DNA of 14,378 nucleotides, taken from NCBI RefSeq assembly GCF_000611645.1, contig NW_014012468.1:2574-16951 (forward strand), in the 5' to 3' direction. This document shows, piece after piece, positions 10,557-14,378 of the stretch. The stretch comes from Monoraphidium neglectum (taxonomy: Eukaryota > Chlorophyta > Chlorophyceae > Sphaeropleales > Selenastraceae). The notes below the pieces were generated by a model. That model made no database searches, was not told where the DNA came from, and saw only the letters and a list, made by a program, of their open reading frames with translations. The translations under genes were made by a program, and so were the position numbers. The number at the start of each line of letters is the position of its first letter. Within the stretch, counting starts at the first letter, position 1.

Positions 10557-10732
10557 GGTGAAAAAACGAACCGAATCAAAAGAGTGACTAACAGCTGTGT
10601 AAGCTGGGTCTGTTTGCGCGACATACGGTATTGACGGGGATCGCCCACACCGGCATTCTCTGCCCACTGTATGGCAGCGGAATGGCATCATGTGGGATAC
10701 CCTCAGCCGCCGCCCTTCACCGCAAGCCTATC

Positions 10733-10745
10733 ATGACTTAGTCAT
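10733..10745. promoter_or_regulatory. 13-bp inverted repeat ATGACTTAGTCAT, possible bZIP site
   Basis: Two ATGACT half-sites face each other across a single T, about 177 bp upstream of the GH79 ATG. TGACT half-sites are typical of bZIP (AP-1/GCN4-like) binding, although the spacing differs from the classical TGACTCA. A regulatory role is inferred from sequence and position only. Confidence 0.4.
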
Positions 10746-11214
10746 TTGTAATGAGGATTGATGGTTTCTGCTAACCCACCATCAACCGACATGTGGGTCC
10801 TTCGGCACCTCTTTCAAAAGGGCCGCCGCGCTGCCACCTCGCAAGGTGTCACGCCGACAAGAGCGGTGGCCAGGGGACAGCATGCACGAGCATTCCGCTG
10901 CAGCCCACTCGGGACCTTCATAAGATGGATTACGTGCAGACACACACAGGGAGCGGCTCGAGACGGCACAGCCTGCAGAGTGGGGGACCCTTGCAGGGTG
11001 ATGAGGGGGCCAGTCAAAGGCACTCTCTACTTTGGGGCCAACATGACTGATGACATGACGCGCACCAGGGGCTTGAGGGCTGCTGATCGCTCGGAGGCAG
11101 ACCCGTCAGTAGAATATGCCAGTCTGTCTCGGTCCATCATTGCACTGGAATCACCACTTATAGCGCGGCTTTAAGCCACGACCAACCGCCTGCACCCCTT
11201 TTCGCGTCGCTGCA

Positions 11215-11232
11215 CCGTCACTGCAGTGACGG
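11215..11232. promoter_or_regulatory. 18-bp perfect palindrome CCGTCACTGCAGTGACGG
   Basis: The sequence equals its own reverse complement over all 18 bases. It contains two TGACG (CGTCA) motifs facing each other around CTGCAG. TGACG is the core of TGA/CREB-type bZIP sites. It lies roughly 660 bp upstream of the GH79 start and about 360 bp beyond the SR gene stop. The function is unknown. Confidence 0.45.
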
Positions 11233-11401
11233 CTGGAACCAGAATGCTGCCGGGGCCAGCGTGCGCCCCACGCGGGCCGCCGCCAGAACCCGAGCCCGCT
11301 AGCAGTCTGCCATGCAGTGTCGCCTTGTTCGGCTGCTACAGGCAATATTGGCCACACGTCAAGCATAGTTTGCTGGCCGCACCTCTCGAGCTTGCCACTC
11401 T

Positions 11402-11406
11402 TTACA
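11402..11406 (-). terminator. Probable poly(A) signal TGTAA of the SR-protein gene
   Basis: TTACA on the plus strand reads TGTAA on the minus strand, the usual green algal polyadenylation signal. It lies about 190 nt beyond the TAA stop at 11596-11598, which would put cleavage near 11380-11390. A five-base motif alone is weak evidence; the position makes it plausible. Confidence 0.5.
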
Positions 11407-11440
11407 ACGGGGCACGCACGCACATTTTCTCTCGCTCTGG

Positions 11441-11551
11441 TGCACACACATCCACACGCTCGTGCCCGCACACCCACACCCACACATCACATACACAGGG
11501 ACGCGTGCACACGTAGGCATAACGCTGGCGCACACACAGCCCAGCACACCT
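11441..11551. repeat. CA-rich stretch in the 3' UTR of the SR-protein gene
   Basis: An imperfect CA/CACA-rich stretch that reads UG-rich in the minus-strand transcript. It lies between the stop codon and the probable poly(A) signal. UG-rich 3' UTR elements can bind RNA-binding proteins; no such role is shown here. Confidence 0.8.
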
Positions 11552-11595
11552 ACCACCCTCAGCACGTTTCACTGCAAAATACCCAGCCGCAACTG

Positions 11596-12830
11596 TTAGC
11601 GCCTAGGACCAAGGCGGGGCGGCGAGCGGGACCGAGACCTGCGGGGGGGCGGGGCAGCAGCGTGAGCAACGGCCCAAGCCTGGATGCACACGCAAGCGGC
11701 CGCCTGCAATGACAGGTCCAACCAGAGAGGCCGCCAGGATTGTACACAGCAAAGACCAGGGAAGGGGGCAGTAGCAAGGAAACCCAGGAGCCTGAGGCCC
11801 CAGCCGACCCCAGGACAGCAGGCGCCGCGCCCTTCTCGCGCCGCCCCTCCCTTTTGAGGGGAGCGAATGGAATCCCGACTCAACAGACGCGGCCTCGCTG
11901 CCACGAGCCGGGGCCCGGCCGGCGCCGGGCGGCGCCCTCTGGCTGCGCCCAACCCCCACACTTCACCTGCGGCCCGGCGAGGGCGAGCGGCGCGAGTGCG
12001 CGCTGCGAGCCATTTGCTCCCGCGCCGCCTTTTCCTTTTCAGCCTGTCGCGCGGGCGCAGCGGGGCGCCGACGCGGCGGCCACGAAGGGAGCGGGGGCCG
12101 AACCGTGCGCGGTTTGCGCGTCAAAAGATGGTGGGCGGAGCCCGAGCAGCAGGCCAGCGCGGTGCTGCCGCAGAAGCGCGCAGCTGCCTGGGCGTGGCAC
12201 CCGTGCTGGGCTGTCACTGGCCCCTGCCTGCGCCGGCCACTTCCCCCACAAAGCGCAACCGCTCCAACAAGCCAGTGCAAATCCTTCCCAACAATCACAT
12301 GAAAGCTTGCAAATGCGCCCATGTAGCAGCAAAACACAGACTTCTCATATGCTGTGGTTTCGTCCAGCCCGCGCAGCGACTTCGAAAAGTGACCAACAGA
12401 TTCGCCGCTCGCTCCGTCAGCCCCTGCCTCTCCCCTGTCCCACGTTCAGCTGTGCCCCGCGCACGCGCGCGGCCACCGCCGCGTGCTCCCCGTCCAGCAG
12501 CCCCTGCTGCCCCCTGTATTCCGGACCTGCATCTTCTTCTGCGCCGCCGCCAGGGAGTCCCGCTGGAAGGCTTTGTTTATCTGCGCAGCCATGATGCGCT
12601 TGAGCCGCTCCTGAGGGGTCTCCTTGGCCGCTGGCGTCGCCGCCGCCGCCTTTTGGAAAGTGGGGGGAAGGGGCCAGCGGCAGCAGGTTTCAGCAGGGGC
12701 CGGAGGACTCGGGCGGGCAGAGCCGAGGTTGGGCCAGCCGCGGGAGCGCCCGGACCCGCAGGCCGGCAGGGGGTCCTTCGGTGCAGCACAGCGCACCTTA
12801 CTCGATGTCGGCGTGGCCTTGGAAGCCGGC

Positions 12831-12876
<46 letters not shown>

Positions 12877-13856
12877 ACGAGCCCCGTCCGTCGCGGCCGC
12901 GGTCCCTGTCGCGGCTGCTGCTGCGCCGCCCGTGGTCGCGGTCGCGGCCCCGGCTGCGGCTCCTGCTGCGGGAGCGGCCCCTGTGGGGCGGGTGCACAAG
13001 CGGAGGGAGTGTGGTTGCGGGGAAGTGCTAGGGGCCACGTGGCGGCGCTGTCCCAGCCCATTGTCCGGACTGCGCAGTGGACTGCGCAACGGACTGCTGC
13101 GACCCAGTGCTGCCGCATGGCACGCGCAGGCAGGGGACATAGGGTGTGTTCAGGCATGCAAGCCGAAGAGCGCAACAGAAAACCAAGCGTTCCAAACCCC
13201 ATGCCACACAGCCGGCCCATGCTGGGCCAGGCCACACACACCTGCGGGCGCCCCGGGGCGAGCGGCTGCGGCTCCTGCGGCGCTCCCAGTCCCTGTCCCT
13301 GCCCCCGCCGCGCTCCCGGCTCCGGCTGCGGCTCGGACTGCGGCTCGAGTAGCGCCGCCGCCCGCGGCTGCGGCTGCGGCTGCGGCTCTTGCTGCGGCGC
13401 CGCTCGGCCACGCGCTTTTCCCAGTCGCGGCGCCGCGCCTCCTCGGGCCTGCGAAGAGGGAGGGAACGGGCTCGGTGGTTGCGGCGCTGCTCACAGGGGT
13501 GCTGTGCAGAAAGCTCCCAACCCTGCCTCTCAGGTGGTCAGCTCTCCTGCATGAGGACGGCCCTCCACCCTTGCGCAGTCGGTCAGTCAGGGCCGTCGGG
13601 GCTGGCTACTGTGCAGCAAAGCCGGCACGTCCCAAACCCCGCGCCGCGCTCGGTATCGCCTCTGCACAAGCGCCCACACGCAAACACCAAAGCACACTGT
13701 TCTGACACACGTTTTGCCAGCGACCACCTGAAAACCCCTTCATAACCTTGGACGACCCTGGCTCGCAACAGATGCCACGCCCGTGGCTCCTCAAGGCCAA
13801 AAGAGAAAGCGCGCACCCTTTCCGACACACCCACACACAGACACAGACACGTGCTC

Positions 13857-13892
<36 letters not shown>

Positions 13893-14211
13893 ACTCTCTC
13901 TCACATACACACACACACACACACACAGAGATACACACACACGCGCTCTCTCTCACACACACACAACGCACCCACACATGTACACACACACACACTCTGA
14001 CACAACAAATCCGCAGCCTCACCTGACTCCGTGCACCTGCAGCGCCCCCTGGGCCACGGGCCGCATGCCCCCCAGCATGGCAGGGTCTGGCCTGTCAGGC
14101 AGCGCCTCAACGATCGACCGCCCCCCGCCGCCGCCGCCGGCCCCGCCGCCCGCGCCACCGCCCGCGGCGGAGGGGTCTGTGCTGAATACGGTGATGAATT
14201 CAGTGCCACCC
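11596..14211 (-). CDS. CLASRP-like SR-rich splicing protein, C-terminal six exons, 5' partial
   Basis: Exons in transcript order: 14211-14023, 13448-13242, 12980-12797, 12649-12527, 12043-11967, 11638-11596 (TAA). All introns are GT-AG and in phase, giving 273 visible residues. The first visible exon begins mid-codon after a good acceptor, so more exons lie beyond the right edge. Seen in order: TEFITVFSTD followed by Gly/Ala runs; a basic RDWEKRVAERRR stretch; two RS/RD-rich blocks; a Gly14 tract; ETPQERLKRIMAAQINKAF with a predicted coiled coil rich in Ala/Lys/Gln; AEKEKAAREQ; and a short RRSPSP..RSRSPPR tail. The FITxF motif, the TPQERLK coiled coil and the RSPSP end match the order in animal CLASRP (SFRS16/SWAP2, a Clk4-associating nuclear SR protein in splicing control). 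The N-terminal domain that would prove this is outside the window. An RSRC-type or other SR protein remains possible. Confidence 0.78.
12833..12875. repeat. (GCC)14 tract coding for polyglycine
   Basis: An uninterrupted GCC/GGC trinucleotide run inside the third visible exon of the CLASRP-like gene. It encodes fourteen glycines between an RS/RD-rich block and a Ser/Thr/Ala linker. Uninterrupted identical codons suggest length variation between strains. Confidence 0.93.
13823..14003. repeat. Large compound (CA)n microsatellite with CT blocks
   Basis: About 180 bp of CA repeats broken by CTCTCTCTC, GAGATA and GCGCTCTCTCTC. The CT blocks recur about 52 bp apart, hinting at a higher-order duplication. 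It sits in the first visible intron of the CLASRP-like gene, so the pre-mRNA contains (UG)n with GA blocks close to the splice donor at 14022. Long alternating CA/TG DNA can adopt Z-form. Confidence 0.95.
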
Positions 14212-14378
14212 CTGGGGGAGGCGGGCGGGCGGGAGGGGGGGGCCAAGGTTGATGAAGGGGTGATTTGCTTTGAAGGGGAGCTGAGTGTGGAGGGTGAGGG
14301 CACAGGGTGCACGCGTGTGTTGAATTAAGCTGCACGTTCAAGCGATGGGACGTTGGGGCGGGGGCGACATTGGGGAGC
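14212..14378 (-). other. Upstream intron of the CLASRP-like gene, running off the window
   Basis: The pyrimidine-rich run just right of 14211 (minus strand, CCCGCC units then CCCCCAG) is a good acceptor. I saw no further exon with a fitting donor before the right edge, so this is taken as intron. Confidence 0.55.

Larger units (their letters stand above)
10557..11385. other. Upstream region of GH79, no gene seen
   Basis: Between the GH79 start and the probable transcript end of the SR gene. Immediately before the ATG the minus strand has a T-rich leader. No clear TATA box is visible. The region contains two inverted repeats (listed separately). ORFs here, such as 10758-11174 on the plus strand, show no recognisable domain. 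Confidence 0.5.
11639..14022 (-). other. Five introns of the CLASRP-like gene
   Basis: Introns in genomic coordinates: 13449-14022, 12981-13241, 12650-12796, 12044-12526 and 11639-11966. Phases are 2, 2, 0, 0 and 2 in transcript order. The donor at 12526 is weak (CAG then GTCCGG) and the acceptor before 12649 is unusual (CCAAAAG). The first intron is largely occupied by a CA microsatellite. The 483-nt intron 12044-12526 has no recognisable content. Confidence 0.75.

Noticed and set aside
10747..10751. TGTAA on the plus strand as a poly(A) signal
   Set aside because: No plus-strand gene ends nearby; the match is probably chance.
13823..14003. CRISPR-like or telomeric array
   Set aside because: The units are plain CA dinucleotides with CT interruptions, not spaced direct repeats or a telomere unit.

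Overview
The window reads as nuclear DNA of a GC-rich eukaryote, most likely a unicellular green alga (Chlorophyta). The grounds are: three genes broken by short introns (137 to 574 nt, all with GT and AG ends), strong G/C third-position codon use, abundant (CA)n and GC-rich trinucleotide repeats, an algal-type TGTAA poly(A) signal, and a kinase that looks like the algal Aurora-like (CALK) group. No bacterial operon, mobile element, CRISPR array, tRNA or rRNA was seen. The lineage inside green algae cannot be settled from the sequence alone.

Layout. (1) Positions 1-4057, plus strand: a serine/threonine kinase in nine exons. The reading frame is open at the left edge, so its 5' end may lie outside. 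(2) Positions 4058-6288: 2.2 kb between two convergent genes, with no convincing gene. (3) Positions 6289-10556, minus strand: a complete nine-exon gene for a secreted 829-residue glycoside hydrolase of family GH79 (heparanase/beta-glucuronidase-like). It has a signal peptide, an eight-cysteine N-terminal segment, both catalytic glutamates, and a long low-complexity insert between them. (4) Positions 10557-11595: the GH79 promoter side and the UG-rich 3' UTR of the next gene, with two striking inverted repeats. (5) Positions 11596 to beyond the right edge, minus strand: the C-terminal six exons of an SR-rich splicing protein that resembles CLASRP (SFRS16/SWAP2). Its N-terminal domain lies outside the window.

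Exon models were built by hand. In every gene each intron boundary was checked for GT/AG and for matching codon phase. The exon lengths add up to whole codons (633 visible residues, 829 residues and 273 visible residues). The three genes have no evident shared pathway: a cell-cycle or cilium-type kinase, a secreted carbohydrate-active enzyme and a splicing factor. I saw no clear new multi-gene system. The most unusual items are the domain layout of the GH79 protein, an 18-bp perfect palindrome, a 13-bp inverted repeat upstream of GH79, and a weak splice donor in the SR gene whose retention would swap the C-terminus.
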